Shown: positions 43,669 to 52,271 of the stretch, one piece after another
Position numbering within the stretch: the stretch's first letter is position 1
Layout: each line of letters starts with the position of its first letter
NCBI RefSeq assembly: GCF_001955715.1
Contig: NZ_CP019239.1
Coordinates: 868,001-932,000, forward strand
DNA: 64,000 bases
Direction of reading: 5' to 3'
Source of the DNA: Rhodoferax saidenbachensis
Lineage (GTDB): Bacteria > Pseudomonadota > Gammaproteobacteria > Burkholderiales > Burkholderiaceae_C
Made by a program: the position numbers and the translations under genes
The notes under the pieces: generated by a model
What the model was told of the DNA's origin: nothing
What the model saw: the letters and a program-made list of their open reading frames with translations, nothing else
Database searches by the model: none

Positions 43669-44493
43669 CAGCGTTTCCACGTAATAGTGCTCGGAGTTCC
43701 AGATGCGGTGCACAAACCAGGCCGGGAAACCATAGTCGGCCTGCACATAGTCGCGTTGCGTGGCGTGGATCTCCCAGCCGCGTAGTTTGACCGCCGGGTT
43801 GCTGTAGATGCTGTATTGGGCCGGCGGCTGGTGGTCTGCCACCCACTTGCCGCGTTCGCCACCGACCAGGCGCATGGCTTTGCTGGGCGCCAGCGGGTAG
43901 GCGATGTGCTTGGGACCGGCGTAGCCGTCCACCGGCTTGGCACGCAGGCGCTCAGCAGCAATCTTGGCAACCTTGCCCATGCGCATGTGGTCATTGTGTT
44001 TGGAAAAACCGCTCTCGGGCCAGAAGGTGGCCAGCGTGTCGGGCTTCCACAGCACCATGCGCGCCTGCACGGCGGCGATGAGCTCTTCCTCGGGCACGGT
44101 GATGACGCCGCTGTCGGGGTAGTTCAGCACGTCATGGGCTTCCACGCCCAGCGCGTAGCTGTTGACCAGCGTTTCCGCCATGCGCACGGCGCCCAGGTCT
44201 TTTTGCCGGGCGATCTGCGGGTGCTGCTGGCCGGCTTCGCCACGGGTGGCGGTGAGCATGTAGGTCTTGGCACCTTCGGCGCGGGCCTGCACCAGCAGGC
44301 CGGCCACCAGTTGCTCGTCGTCCGGGTGGGCGCCGACAAACAGGATGCTGTGGTCGCCAAACTCGGCGGGCCGGGACGCTACGGTTTTGGCGCTGGCTTC
44401 GTCAAACTGGGTCTTGAACCAGTACAGGCCGCCCGCGGCCACCAGGACCAACACGCCGGCCAGACCAAGTACACCGATCAGAACTTTTTTCAT
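43663..44493 (-). CDS. PIG-L family deacetylase, membrane-anchored
   Basis: This 276-residue protein has an N-terminal hydrophobic anchor (MKKVLIGVLGLAGVLVLVAA) and a LmbE/PIG-L deacetylase domain with HPDDE at 56-60. The distal zinc ligand lies in KHNDHMRMG near 164-172. Members remove acetyl groups from N-acetylglucosamine-type substrates. ATG 44493 is chosen so that the anchor starts the protein. Substrate unknown; periplasmic location is inferred from the anchor. Confidence 0.85.
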   Translation of the reverse strand: MKKVLIGVLGLAGVLVLVAAGGLYWFKTQFDEASAKTVASRPAEFGDHSILFVGAHPDDEQLVAGLLVQARAEGAKTYMLTATRGEAGQQHPQIARQKDLGAVRMAETLVNSYALGVEAHDVLNYPDSGVITVPEEELIAAVQARMVLWKPDTLATFWPESGFSKHNDHMRMGKVAKIAAERLRAKPVDGYAGPKHIAYPLAPSKAMRLVGGERGKWVADHQPPAQYSIYSNPAVKLRGWEIHATQRDYVQADYGFPAWFVHRIWNSEHYYVETLK

Positions 44494-44546
44494 AGGAGAG
44501 GCGTGTGGCACTGACGGGCACAGCATGGTTGCGCCAAGAGTGCTTC

Positions 44547-44599
44547 ACTATTGATAGCTGATTGCGCAATACCCATGAGGGCTAGGGCCCGATTTTGCC
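44547..44599 (+). repeat. Short interspersed repeat, copy 9 (3' of merR-type gene)
   Basis: ACTATTGATAGCTGATTGCG then CAATACCCATGAGGGCTAGG then GCCCGATTTTGCC. It lies between the PIG-L gene start and the MerR regulator stop. Confidence 0.75.
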
Positions 44600-45045
44600 T
44601 AAATTTTCTTGCTGCGCTTGCGCTCGTCCAGGTGTTTGCGGCAGGTGGTGTTGATCACGCGCAGCTCGGCCAGGGTGGCGTCGATGTGGGCGCGCTTTTT
44701 CTCCAGCTCGGCAATTTCCTGGTCGGTGCGCTCAATGACGTAGGTGAGCTGCTGCGCCCGGCCTTCGCCCTGGTCGCCATACAGGTCCAGGTAACGCTTG
44801 ATCTCGGACAGCGGCGAACCAATCGCCTTGGCGCGCAGGATGAGTGACAGGCGGGCGCGGTCACGCCGCGTGTAGACACGGGCACCGTTGATGCGCCGTG
44901 GCGCCAACAGGCCCTTGTCTTCGTAAAAACGCAAGGCGCGCAGGGTGATGCCGAACTCGCGGCACAGCTCGGTGATGCCGAACAGCTCGGAGGTGCCTTC
45001 GTCGCGGTGCGAGTCGACGAAGGCCTGCGCGTCTGATTTGCCCAT
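44599..45045 (-). CDS. MerR-family regulator, LiuR-like
   Basis: This 148-residue regulator has the MerR winged helix (FGITELCREFGITLRALRFYEDKGLLAP) at about 22-49, then a dimerisation coiled coil rich in Arg/Glu. There is no metal-binding cysteine cluster. LiuR-type MerR repressors control branched-chain acyl-CoA catabolism in proteobacteria. The adjacent SCP2 gene and the divergent acyl-CoA operon, with an ACGT-TA-ACGT dyad between them, support that role here. Confidence 0.82.
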   Translation of the reverse strand: MGKSDAQAFVDSHRDEGTSELFGITELCREFGITLRALRFYEDKGLLAPRRINGARVYTRRDRARLSLILRAKAIGSPLSEIKRYLDLYGDQGEGRAQQLTYVIERTDQEIAELEKKRAHIDATLAELRVINTTCRKHLDERKRSKKI

Positions 45046-45058
45046 TTCAGTGCACGCT

Positions 45059-45355
45059 TTAGATGACGCGCTGCAGGCGCATGGCCACGCTCATGTCGCC
45101 AGACACCTTGAGCTTGCCAGCCATGAAGCCAGTGGCAGGGTCCAGGTCGCCGTCCAGCATGGCTTGCAGGTTGTCCATGGTGATGCCCACGGTGCAATCT
45201 GCGTCGGTGTTGTCGTTGGTCACGGTGTTGGGGGTGGACTTGCCATCCACAAACACCACACCGTCTGCGCCGCAGTCGAACTTGACGCTGGCGTTCAGGC
45301 CGCTGTCTGCACCGACTTTGGTGCGGATGGCTTGGGTAATGGTATCGAGGGACAT
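45059..45355 (-). CDS. SCP2 sterol-binding domain protein
   Basis: This 98-residue single-domain SCP2 protein is a small lipid/acyl-CoA-binding fold. GKLKVSGDMSVAMRLQRVI at the C terminus and TVGITMDNLQAMLDGDLDPATGF are typical. There is no signal peptide. It lies directly upstream of the MerR regulator (13 bp) and divergent from the acyl-CoA carboxylase operon, so it may deliver or protect hydrophobic acyl-CoA intermediates. That is inference from context. Confidence 0.85.
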   Translation of the reverse strand: MSLDTITQAIRTKVGADSGLNASVKFDCGADGVVFVDGKSTPNTVTNDNTDADCTVGITMDNLQAMLDGDLDPATGFMAGKLKVSGDMSVAMRLQRVI

Positions 45356-45461
45356 GGTGTTTTTCCTTGGGGTTCAGTTAGTGGGTAGTCAAAGCTACGT
45401 GCCGGATGCTAGCAGCCTTACGTCACGTTAAGACTAGTATAAACACCTATAGGGTAACTAG

Positions 45462-45476
45462 TTGACGTTAACGTAA
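45462..45476. promoter_or_regulatory. LiuR-type operator dyad
   Basis: TTGACGTTAACGTAA, a near-perfect dyad with ACGT-TA-ACGT at its centre, matches my recollection of the LiuR consensus. A looser relative, TTACGTCACGTTAA, lies at 45418-45431. Both stand between the divergent SCP2/MerR pair and the acyl-CoA operon. The first also overlaps a possible -35 (TTGACG, 45462-45467) of the operon promoter, so a bound regulator could block it. Confidence 0.65.
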
Positions 45477-45490
45477 CCGTAGCATCTAAT
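45462..45490 (+). promoter_or_regulatory. Putative sigma-70 promoter of the acyl-CoA operon
   Basis: TTGACG (45462-45467), 17 bp spacer, TCTAAT (45485-45490). Transcription would start near 45497, which favours the operon's first gene starting at ATG 45522, not at an upstream ATG at 45489. Confidence 0.45.
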
Positions 45491-45521
45491 GCGTCATATT
45501 CTGCAGAGGACCCGTATCGCC

Positions 45522-47132
45522 ATGCCTGCCATCCGTTCCAAGATCAATCCCCGCTCCGACGCGTTCGCCGCCAATGCCCAGCGCATGGAAGGCCTGCTGG
45601 CCGAGGTGCAGCGCCTGGAGGGACTGGTAATTGCCGAGTCCGAATCCAAACGCGACAAGTTCGAAAAGCGCAAACAACTGTTGCCACGGGAACGTGTGGC
45701 GCGCCTGTTGGACCGCGGCACACCGTTCCTCGAAATCAGCCGCCTGGCCGGCCTGAATATGCACGACGACGACGGCAAGAAGTCGGTGCTGGGCGGCGGT
45801 TCCATCGTTGGCATTGGCGTGGTGGCGGGCAAGCGTTGCGTGGTGTCGGTGAACGACAGCGCGGTCAAGGGCGGCACCGTGGCGCCCATGGGCCTGAAGA
45901 AGGGCTTGCGTATTCAGCAGATCGCGCAAGAGAACAAGTTGCCCATCATTTCCCTGGTGGAAAGCGGTGGCGCCAACCTGATGTACCAGAGCGAAATTTT
46001 TATCGAAGGCGGGCGCAGCTTTGCCAACCAGGCGCGCATGTCGGCCTCAGGCATTCCGCAGATTGCCGTGGTGCATGGCTCCAGCACGGCGGGCGGTGCC
46101 TATCTGCCAGGCCTGTCGGACTATGTGATTTTGGTGCGCGGGCGTTCCAGCATTTACCTGGCCGGCCCGCCGCTGGTGAAAGCCGCGATTGGCGAAGACT
46201 GCACCGACGATGAACTGGGCGGCGCCGAAACGCATGCGCAGGTCACCGGCCTGGGCGAGTACCTGACCGAAGACGACGCCCACGCGATTGCCATGGCGCG
46301 CGAGGTCATGGACAAACTCAAGTGGGACGCTGCACCGGCCGTAACCCCCTTTGCCGAGCCGCTGTTTGACGAACAGGAACTGATGGGCATAGTCCCCGCC
46401 GACGAGCGCGAGCCGTATGACGTGCGTGAAGTGATTGCACGGCTGGTGGATGGCTCGGACTTTTTGGAGTTCAAGGCCAGCTACGCACCTGAGATGATGT
46501 GTGGCCATGCGCGTGTGCAGGGCCAACTGGTCGGCATTCTGGGCAACAACGGCCCCATCCAGCCCAGCGGCTCCACCAAAGCGGCGCAGTTCATCCAGTT
46601 GTGCGACCAGAGCGGCACGCCGCTGGTCTTCTTGCAAAACACCACGGGCTATATGGTGGGCTCTGCGGCCGAGCGCGGTGGCGCCATCAAACACGGCTCC
46701 AAGATGATCCAAGCGGTGGCCAATGCACGTGTGCCCAAGTTCACCTTCATCCTGGGCGGTTCTTACGGTGCGGGCAACTACGGCATGTGCGGTCGCGGTT
46801 TTGATCCGCGCTTCATCTTCGCCTGGCCCAGCGCACGCACGGCCGTGATGGGCGGCGCGCAAGCGGCCAAGGTGATGGACATTGTCAATCGCGCCAAACT
46901 GGAACGCATGGGGCAAGTGGCCAATGACGAAGCATTGCAAGCCATGTCCGACGGCCTGCGCCAGCGGCTGGACAAGGAATCGGCCGCGCTGTTTGGCACG
47001 GCCCGCCTGTGGGACGACGGCATCATCGATCCGCGCGATACGCGCCGCATTCTGGGCCTGTGCCTGGCCCTGGCCGATGAAGCCGAGAAACGCACTTTGC
47101 GCCCCAACACCTTTGGTGTGGCCCGCATGTAA
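45522..47132 (+). CDS. atuC: Acyl-CoA carboxylase carboxyltransferase subunit, AtuC/geranyl-CoA-carboxylase-like
   Basis: This is a 536-residue biotin-dependent carboxyltransferase (beta) subunit. The MPAIRSKINPRS start equals that of AtuC. The segments NLMYQSEIF and VHGSSTAGGAYLPGLSDYVILVRGRS, and LGGAETHAQVTGLGEYLTEDD, agree better with geranyl-CoA carboxylase than with methylcrotonyl-CoA carboxylase (LPRQDEVFPD is absent). It would carboxylate the methyl-branched enoyl-CoA on carboxybiotin supplied by the subunit encoded at 49150. The exact substrate is inferred from memory of the family. Confidence 0.75.
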   Translation: MPAIRSKINPRSDAFAANAQRMEGLLAEVQRLEGLVIAESESKRDKFEKRKQLLPRERVARLLDRGTPFLEISRLAGLNMHDDDGKKSVLGGGSIVGIGVVAGKRCVVSVNDSAVKGGTVAPMGLKKGLRIQQIAQENKLPIISLVESGGANLMYQSEIFIEGGRSFANQARMSASGIPQIAVVHGSSTAGGAYLPGLSDYVILVRGRSSIYLAGPPLVKAAIGEDCTDDELGGAETHAQVTGLGEYLTEDDAHAIAMAREVMDKLKWDAAPAVTPFAEPLFDEQELMGIVPADEREPYDVREVIARLVDGSDFLEFKASYAPEMMCGHARVQGQLVGILGNNGPIQPSGSTKAAQFIQLCDQSGTPLVFLQNTTGYMVGSAAERGGAIKHGSKMIQAVANARVPKFTFILGGSYGAGNYGMCGRGFDPRFIFAWPSARTAVMGGAQAAKVMDIVNRAKLERMGQVANDEALQAMSDGLRQRLDKESAALFGTARLWDDGIIDPRDTRRILGLCLALADEAEKRTLRPNTFGVARM

Positions 47133-47171
47133 ATCACACCCTCCAAAAAACATTAACCCGAGCAGACAAAA

Positions 47172-48326
47172 ATGAAATTCACCCCTGAGCACACGCAGAT
47201 ATCCGACACGGTGCGCAAGTTCGTCGCCAACGAGATCAACCCCTTCACCGCCGAGTGGGAAAAGGCCGGCCAGTTCCCCGCACACAAGCTGTTCAAGAAG
47301 ATGGGCGACCTGGGCCTGTTGGGCATCAAGTACCCCACCGAGTTTGGCGGCATGGGGCTGGACTTCAGCTACTCCATGGTGGCGGCAGAAGCGCTGGGTG
47401 ACTGCAACGTGGGCGGTGTACCTATGGCCATTGGCGTGCAGACCGATATGTGCACCCCGGCGCTGGCACGCTTTGGCTCCGATGAGCTGCGCCACGAATT
47501 CCTGGCACCAGCCATTGCAGGTGACATGGTGGGCTGTATTGGTGTGAGCGAAGTGGGTGGAGGCTCTGACGTGGCTGCGCTCAAGACCACCGCCACCAAA
47601 GACGGCGGCGACTACCTGATCAACGGCTCCAAGATGTGGATCACCAACGGCATGCAAGCCGACTGGTGCTGCCTGCTGGTCAACACCAGCGAAGGCGCCG
47701 TGCACAAGAACAAGTCGCTGATCATGGTGCGGCTGGACAGCCCCGGCGTCACGCGCCAAAAGATCGAAAAAATCGGCATGCACAGCAGCGACACCGCCCA
47801 ACTGTTCTTTGACAACGTGCGTGTGCCGCAGAAAAATCTGATTGGGCAAGAGGGCGCGGGCTTCATGTTCCAGATGCTGCAGTTCCAGGAAGAGCGCCTG
47901 TACGGTGCCGCCGGTTCGCTGCGTTCGCTGGACAATCTGATCGACCAGACCATTGATTACACGCGCCAGCGCAAGACTTTTGGCCAGCCCATCCTCAACA
48001 ACCAGGTCGTGCACTTCCGCCTGGCAGAGCTGCGCACCGAAGTGGAAGCGCTGCGCGCGCTGACCTACCGTGCGGTGGAGCAATACGTGGGCGGCAAAGA
48101 TGTGACCAAGCTGGCGTCCATGGCCAAGCTCAAAGCCGGGCGCCTCTCCCGCGAAGTGGCCGATACCTGCCTGCAGTACTGGGGTGGCATGGGTTACACG
48201 GCCGACAACCCGATCTCGCAAGCCTTTCGCGATGGCAGGTTGATTTCCATTGGCGGCGGCGCCGACGAGATCATGCTGGGCATCATCTGCAAGCTCGAAG
48301 GCACTTTGCCCGGAAAACAGCAATGA
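47172..48326 (+). CDS. atuD: Acyl-CoA dehydrogenase, AtuD/citronellyl-CoA-dehydrogenase-like
   Basis: This 384-residue FAD flavoenzyme introduces the alpha-beta double bond in a branched acyl-CoA. It has the VSEVGGGSD-type FAD/substrate segment, WITNG and the C-terminal QYWGGMGYTADNPISQAFRDGRL. The catalytic base is expected in GGGADEIM. The start KFTPEHTQISDTVRKFV and the motif GVQTDMCTPALARFG resemble AtuD. It overlaps the hydratase start by 4 bp. Confidence 0.8.
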   Translation: MKFTPEHTQISDTVRKFVANEINPFTAEWEKAGQFPAHKLFKKMGDLGLLGIKYPTEFGGMGLDFSYSMVAAEALGDCNVGGVPMAIGVQTDMCTPALARFGSDELRHEFLAPAIAGDMVGCIGVSEVGGGSDVAALKTTATKDGGDYLINGSKMWITNGMQADWCCLLVNTSEGAVHKNKSLIMVRLDSPGVTRQKIEKIGMHSSDTAQLFFDNVRVPQKNLIGQEGAGFMFQMLQFQEERLYGAAGSLRSLDNLIDQTIDYTRQRKTFGQPILNNQVVHFRLAELRTEVEALRALTYRAVEQYVGGKDVTKLASMAKLKAGRLSREVADTCLQYWGGMGYTADNPISQAFRDGRLISIGGGADEIMLGIICKLEGTLPGKQQ

Positions 48327-49153
48327 CTATTGCTATGAATTTAGTAGCTGTCTGCGCAGAACAGACGGGGGATACGCTGCAAATTACCTTGAATCGTCCT
48401 GAAGCGCGCAATGCTATGTCGTTGCAGATGGTGGGGGAGTTGTGCCAGGTGCTGCAGGCGGCGGAAGCCACTGCGGGTCAACCGGATGCCGTGCGCGTGG
48501 TGGTGTTGCGCGGTGCGGGCGGGCACTTCTGCGCTGGCGGTGATCTGAAAGACATGGCTGCGGCGCGTATGCAAACCATGCAGAAGGCGGATGGCGCCGA
48601 AGACCCGATTGCGAAGGTAAACGCTGAGTTCGGCGCGCTGTGTGTGGCCTATGCGAACACACCGCTGGCTGTTGTCGCCGTACTCGAAGGCACAGTCATG
48701 GGCGGTGGTTTTGGCCTGGCCTGTGTGGCTGATGTGGCAATTGCCACGGAGACCGCAAGCTTCCGTTTGCCCGAGACCTCTTTGGGCGTGGTGCCCGCAC
48801 AGATTGCGCCGTTCCTCGTCGAACGCCTGGGCTATTCGCAGGCGAAGCGCCTGGCGGTCACCGGTGGTCGTCTTGACGCTGCTGCAGCTTTGCACCTTGG
48901 CTTGGTGCATGAAGTCACCGGCACTGCTACCGTGCAAACCGTGCTGGACCGCGTGCTGGCCGACATCCTGGCCTGCGCACCCGGCGCATTGGCTGCGACC
49001 AAGGCCTTGATGGCACGTGCACGGCTGGAGACACCACAGAGTCTGGTACAGGACGCCGCCGCCATTTTCTCCCGCGCTGCCATGGGCCCCGAAGGTCTGG
49101 AAGGCATGACCGCATTTATTCAGAAACGCAAACCACAGTGGGCTTTGCCATGA
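48323..49153 (+). CDS. atuE: Enoyl-CoA hydratase/isomerase, AtuE/LiuC-like
   Basis: This 276-residue crotonase-fold protein would hydrate the carboxylated glutaconyl-CoA intermediate. It has the oxyanion segment GAGGHFCAGGDLKDM and the second EGTVMGGGFGLACVADVAIA. The catalytic glutamate position is in LPETSLGVVP. The N-terminal residues (MTIAMNLVAVCAEQTGD) come from short-repeat copy 10, replacing the usual strand sequence. ATGA overlaps on both sides show tight coupling. Confidence 0.82.
   Translation: MTIAMNLVAVCAEQTGDTLQITLNRPEARNAMSLQMVGELCQVLQAAEATAGQPDAVRVVVLRGAGGHFCAGGDLKDMAAARMQTMQKADGAEDPIAKVNAEFGALCVAYANTPLAVVAVLEGTVMGGGFGLACVADVAIATETASFRLPETSLGVVPAQIAPFLVERLGYSQAKRLAVTGGRLDAAAALHLGLVHEVTGTATVQTVLDRVLADILACAPGALAATKALMARARLETPQSLVQDAAAIFSRAAMGPEGLEGMTAFIQKRKPQWALP
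48332..48371 (+). repeat. Short interspersed repeat, copy 10 (first half only; N terminus of hydratase)
   Basis: GCTATGAATTTAGTAGCTGT then CTGCGCAGA. Only the 5' half is recognisable. It is translated in the same frame as copies 1, 4, 5 and 6. Confidence 0.55.
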
Positions 49154-51114
49154 CATTCTCAAAAATCCTGATCGCCAACCGCGGAGAAATCGCCTGCAGG
49201 GTGATTCGTACTGCACGCAAGCTCGGTTACCAAACCGTGGCCGTCTACAGCGACGCCGACCGCGATGCGCCGCACGTCGCGCTGGCCGATGAAGCCGTGC
49301 ACATTGGCGCCTCGCCTGCATCCGAGTCGTACCTGAAGTTCGGCGCCATCCTCGACGCTGCGCGCAAGACCGGCGCCGACGCACTGCACCCTGGCTACGG
49401 TTTCTTGAGCGAGAACGCCGCCTTTGCACAAGCCTGTGTGGACGCCGGTGTCGTCTTTATCGGGCCACCTCCCAGCGCCATTACCGCCATGGGCGACAAG
49501 GCGCTGGCCAAGAAGCGCATGCTGGAAGCGGGCGTGCCCTGCGCGCCCGGTTATCTGGGTGCGGACCAAAGCGATGCAGCCTTGACGGCCGAGGCCAAGA
49601 AGCTCGGCTATCCGCTGCTGGTGAAAGCCGTGGCCGGTGGCGGCGGCCGTGGCATGCGACTGGTACGCAGCGATGCTGAACTGCAGCAAGGCATCGAAGG
49701 CGCACGCCGCGAGGCGACCAGCGCGTTTGGCGACGGCACGTTGATGCTGGAGCGCCTGATCGACAACGGCCGCCATATCGAGATGCAGGTATTCGCCGAC
49801 GCACATGGCAACGCGGTGTATCTTGGCGAGCGCGACTGCACCGCCCAGCGTCGCCGCCAGAAGGTGATTGAAGAGGCGCCTTCCCCCGTGGTGAGCCCCG
49901 CGATGCGCGAAGCGATGGGCAAAGACGCCGTCGCTGCCGCACTGGCCGTGGGCTACCGTGGTGCGGGCACGGTGGAGTTCATCGTCGATGACAAGCTCAA
50001 CCATTACTTCCTGGAGATGAATACGCGTTTGCAGGTCGAGCATCCGGTGACCGAATGCATCACGGGTTACGACCTTGTGGAGTGGCAGTTGCAAGTGGCT
50101 GCGGGTGATCCCTTGCCTGCGAAGCAGAGTGACATCACGTTGACCGGCCACGCGATTGAAGCGCGCCTGTATGTGGAAGACCCCTACAGCAGCTTTGCAC
50201 CACAGACCGGCACGGTTGTTTGGTGGAAACCAGAGAACGCATTGCATGGTGGAGTTCGTGTGGACGACGGCATTCGCCAGGGCAGTGTGGTGTCTCCGTT
50301 TTACGACCCCATGGTTGCCAAAATCATCGTGCATGGCCGTGACCGCGACGACGCGATCCGCCGCCTGCGTGCAGCGCTGGCGAACACGCCACTACTGGGC
50401 TTGAAGAACAATGGCCGTTTCCTGAGTGACCTGGTGGATCACCCGGCCTTCCGCAAGGCCGAGATGACGACGACGCTGATCGACCACTGGCTGGAGCAAG
50501 GCGAGCCTTTGTTGCAAACACCAGTAGCCAGCGATGCCGCATGGCAAGTTGCTGCCGTCGCATTGGCGATGCAGCAAGGCAACAGCTGGCGTTCCAACAG
50601 CGTGGCCGCCTACGGTTTCAAACTGCAGTGCGCAGATACCGTGCGCGCGGTGCGCGTGCAGCCCGACCGCCATGGCAACGTGGCAGTGACGGTGGACAGT
50701 GCCAGCGTGCAGGCCAAGGTCGTTCACTTCGAAGATGGCGTGTTGCGCCTGGAGCTGGATGGCGTGGCGCAAACGGCTATCGCGGTGTTTGCAGGTGCTA
50801 ATTTGCATCTTGCCTACGCAGGCCATGCACATGTCTTCACGGAAGTCTCGGCATTCCCCAATGCCGATGCGCTGAAGGACGCCAGTCGTGCCCGTTCGCC
50901 GGTGGCCGGCAAGGTCACGCAGGTGCTGGTGACACCAGGGGCTGCGGTAGAAAACGGCCAGCAACTCGTGTGTGTGGAAGCCATGAAGATGGAAATGTGG
51001 CTGTGCGCCGAAAGCGCGGGTACGGTCAAGGCCGTTCACGCCAAGGCCGGCGACCAAGTGGAGTCCGGCGCACTGCTGGTCGAGCTCGAAATCAATACCA
51101 AGAAGGAAGCATGA
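49150..51114 (+). CDS. atuF: Acyl-CoA carboxylase biotin-carboxylase/biotin-carrier subunit, AtuF-like
   Basis: This 654-residue subunit has a biotin carboxylase domain (ATP-grasp, VKAVAGGGGRGMR loop) and a C-terminal biotinyl domain with VEAMKMEMW. Biotin-accepting lysine is K613. It makes carboxybiotin for the carboxyltransferase encoded at 45522. The length is like that of geranyl- or methylcrotonyl-CoA carboxylase alpha. The ATG at 49150 overlaps the hydratase stop as ATGA. Confidence 0.85.
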   Translation: MTFSKILIANRGEIACRVIRTARKLGYQTVAVYSDADRDAPHVALADEAVHIGASPASESYLKFGAILDAARKTGADALHPGYGFLSENAAFAQACVDAGVVFIGPPPSAITAMGDKALAKKRMLEAGVPCAPGYLGADQSDAALTAEAKKLGYPLLVKAVAGGGGRGMRLVRSDAELQQGIEGARREATSAFGDGTLMLERLIDNGRHIEMQVFADAHGNAVYLGERDCTAQRRRQKVIEEAPSPVVSPAMREAMGKDAVAAALAVGYRGAGTVEFIVDDKLNHYFLEMNTRLQVEHPVTECITGYDLVEWQLQVAAGDPLPAKQSDITLTGHAIEARLYVEDPYSSFAPQTGTVVWWKPENALHGGVRVDDGIRQGSVVSPFYDPMVAKIIVHGRDRDDAIRRLRAALANTPLLGLKNNGRFLSDLVDHPAFRKAEMTTTLIDHWLEQGEPLLQTPVASDAAWQVAAVALAMQQGNSWRSNSVAAYGFKLQCADTVRAVRVQPDRHGNVAVTVDSASVQAKVVHFEDGVLRLELDGVAQTAIAVFAGANLHLAYAGHAHVFTEVSAFPNADALKDASRARSPVAGKVTQVLVTPGAAVENGQQLVCVEAMKMEMWLCAESAGTVKAVHAKAGDQVESGALLVELEINTKKEA

Positions 51115-51986
51115 TGGAAAAAGCAATTCTGACCTGCGCGCTCACCGGCGTGCTCACCAACCCCAAGCAACACCCCGTTCCGGTCACGCCTGCACAAATG
51201 GCGGCCGAAGCGCGTGATGCGTTCAACGCCGGCGCGTCCATCATGCACGTGCATGTACGCAGCCAGGAAGAAGGCATGGGTCACATGCCCTCGTGGGACC
51301 CGGAAGTCATGGCTTCGGTGGTGGATGCGATTCGCGCCGCCTGCCCGGGTGTCATCATCAACCTGACCACCGGTGTGGTGGGCAAAGACGTGTCGGGCCC
51401 GCTGGCCTGCATCCGCCGGGTCAAGCCGGAGATTGCTGCCTGCAATGCCGGTAGTCTGAATTACCTGAAGATCAAGGAAGACGGCAACTGGGCCTGGCCG
51501 CCCATGGTGTTCGACAACCCCGTATCCAAGGTGCAGCAGTTCCTGGACGTAATGGCCGAGTGCGGTACCCACCCAGAATTTGAATGCTTCGACGTGGGCA
51601 TCGTGCGCGCTGTGGGCATGTTCGTGAAGAACGGCATGCTCAAGCCCGAGATGGGCCGTCCCGAATACAACCTGGTGATGGGCGTGGCCTCGGGCATGCC
51701 TTGCGACGCTGACCTGCTGGCACTGTTGCCACAGTGGATGGTGCCCAACAGCGTGTGGCAAGCCACGCTGATTGGCCGCCAGGAAATCTGGCCCGTGCAC
51801 CAAAAGACTGCCGATCTGGGCGGCATGTTGCGCACCGGTCTGGAAGACACCTTCTATTTGCCCAATGGCGAACGTGCGGCCGGCAATGGTGCCTTGATCA
51901 CCGAACTGGCTGCCTGCGCCCAGCGCGCGGGGCGGTCTATCGCCAGCCCGCAGGAAGCGCGCGCCCTGCTCGGCCTTCGTCACTAG
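51111..51986 (+). CDS. BKACE-family beta-keto acid cleavage enzyme (3-keto-5-aminohexanoate cleavage type)
   Basis: This 291-residue TIM-barrel enzyme has the zinc-binding HVHVR at 46-50 and the NLTTGVVG segment. BKACEs cleave a beta-keto acid with acetyl-CoA into acetoacetate and an acyl-CoA. Here it ends the atu-like operon in the place where an HMG-CoA-lyase-type enzyme is expected. It starts at ATG 51111 with an ATGA overlap and AAGGAAG just upstream; MEKA at 51114 is an alternative. The substrate is unknown. Confidence 0.8.
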   Translation: MMEKAILTCALTGVLTNPKQHPVPVTPAQMAAEARDAFNAGASIMHVHVRSQEEGMGHMPSWDPEVMASVVDAIRAACPGVIINLTTGVVGKDVSGPLACIRRVKPEIAACNAGSLNYLKIKEDGNWAWPPMVFDNPVSKVQQFLDVMAECGTHPEFECFDVGIVRAVGMFVKNGMLKPEMGRPEYNLVMGVASGMPCDADLLALLPQWMVPNSVWQATLIGRQEIWPVHQKTADLGGMLRTGLEDTFYLPNGERAAGNGALITELAACAQRAGRSIASPQEARALLGLRH

Positions 51987-52013
51987 ACTGACCCTAAAAT
52001 CCTGTGGTATACT
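51984..52013 (+). promoter_or_regulatory. Putative promoter of tRNA-Arg
   Basis: TAGACT (-35), 18 bp, TATACT (-10, 52008-52013), ending 10 bp before the tRNA. Confidence 0.5.
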
Positions 52014-52023
52014 TCGAGGCTTA

Positions 52024-52100
52024 GCGGCTGTAGCTCAGTTGGATAGAGTACTTGGCTACGAACCAAGGGGTCGTGGGTTCAATTCCTGCCAGCCGCACCA
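52024..52100 (+). tRNA. tRNA-Arg(ACG)
   Basis: Cloverleaf with acceptor GCGGCTG/CAGCCGC, anticodon stem CTTGG/CCAAG around CTACGAA (ACG), T loop GTTCAATTC, A discriminator and encoded CCA. The A34 would be deaminated to inosine by TadA. Confidence 0.95.
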
Positions 52101-52106
52101 AACGTG

Positions 52107-52139
52107 AAACCCTGGAACAGCAATGTTCCAGGGTTTTTT
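52107..52139 (+). terminator. Intrinsic terminator behind tRNA-Arg
   Basis: AACCCTGGAAC / GTTCCAGGGTT with a 6-nt loop and a TTTTTT tail, 7 bp after the tRNA. Confidence 0.9.
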
Positions 52140-52271
52140 CGTTTCTGCGCCCAGCGCGCCGCGTGCGACCTTCCGCACGGGTGGGTTTCCGTGAAGGACG
52201 GTGCGTCAACGCACAGATGGATGGTCTCGCGCAAGCTAGTCTGTGGGTACTTCCCACCACATACCATCCTC

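Noticed and set aside
46047..48323. A 758-codon open frame on the minus strand
   Set aside because: It is antisense to the carboxyltransferase and acyl-CoA dehydrogenase genes and has no family motifs.
45522..51114. Classical leucine (liu/methylcrotonyl-CoA) operon
   Set aside because: The carboxyltransferase lacks the MCC-type LPRQDEVFPD segment, the dehydrogenase resembles AtuD, the gene order equals atuCDEF and no HMG-CoA lyase gene follows. I cannot exclude it without a phylogeny.
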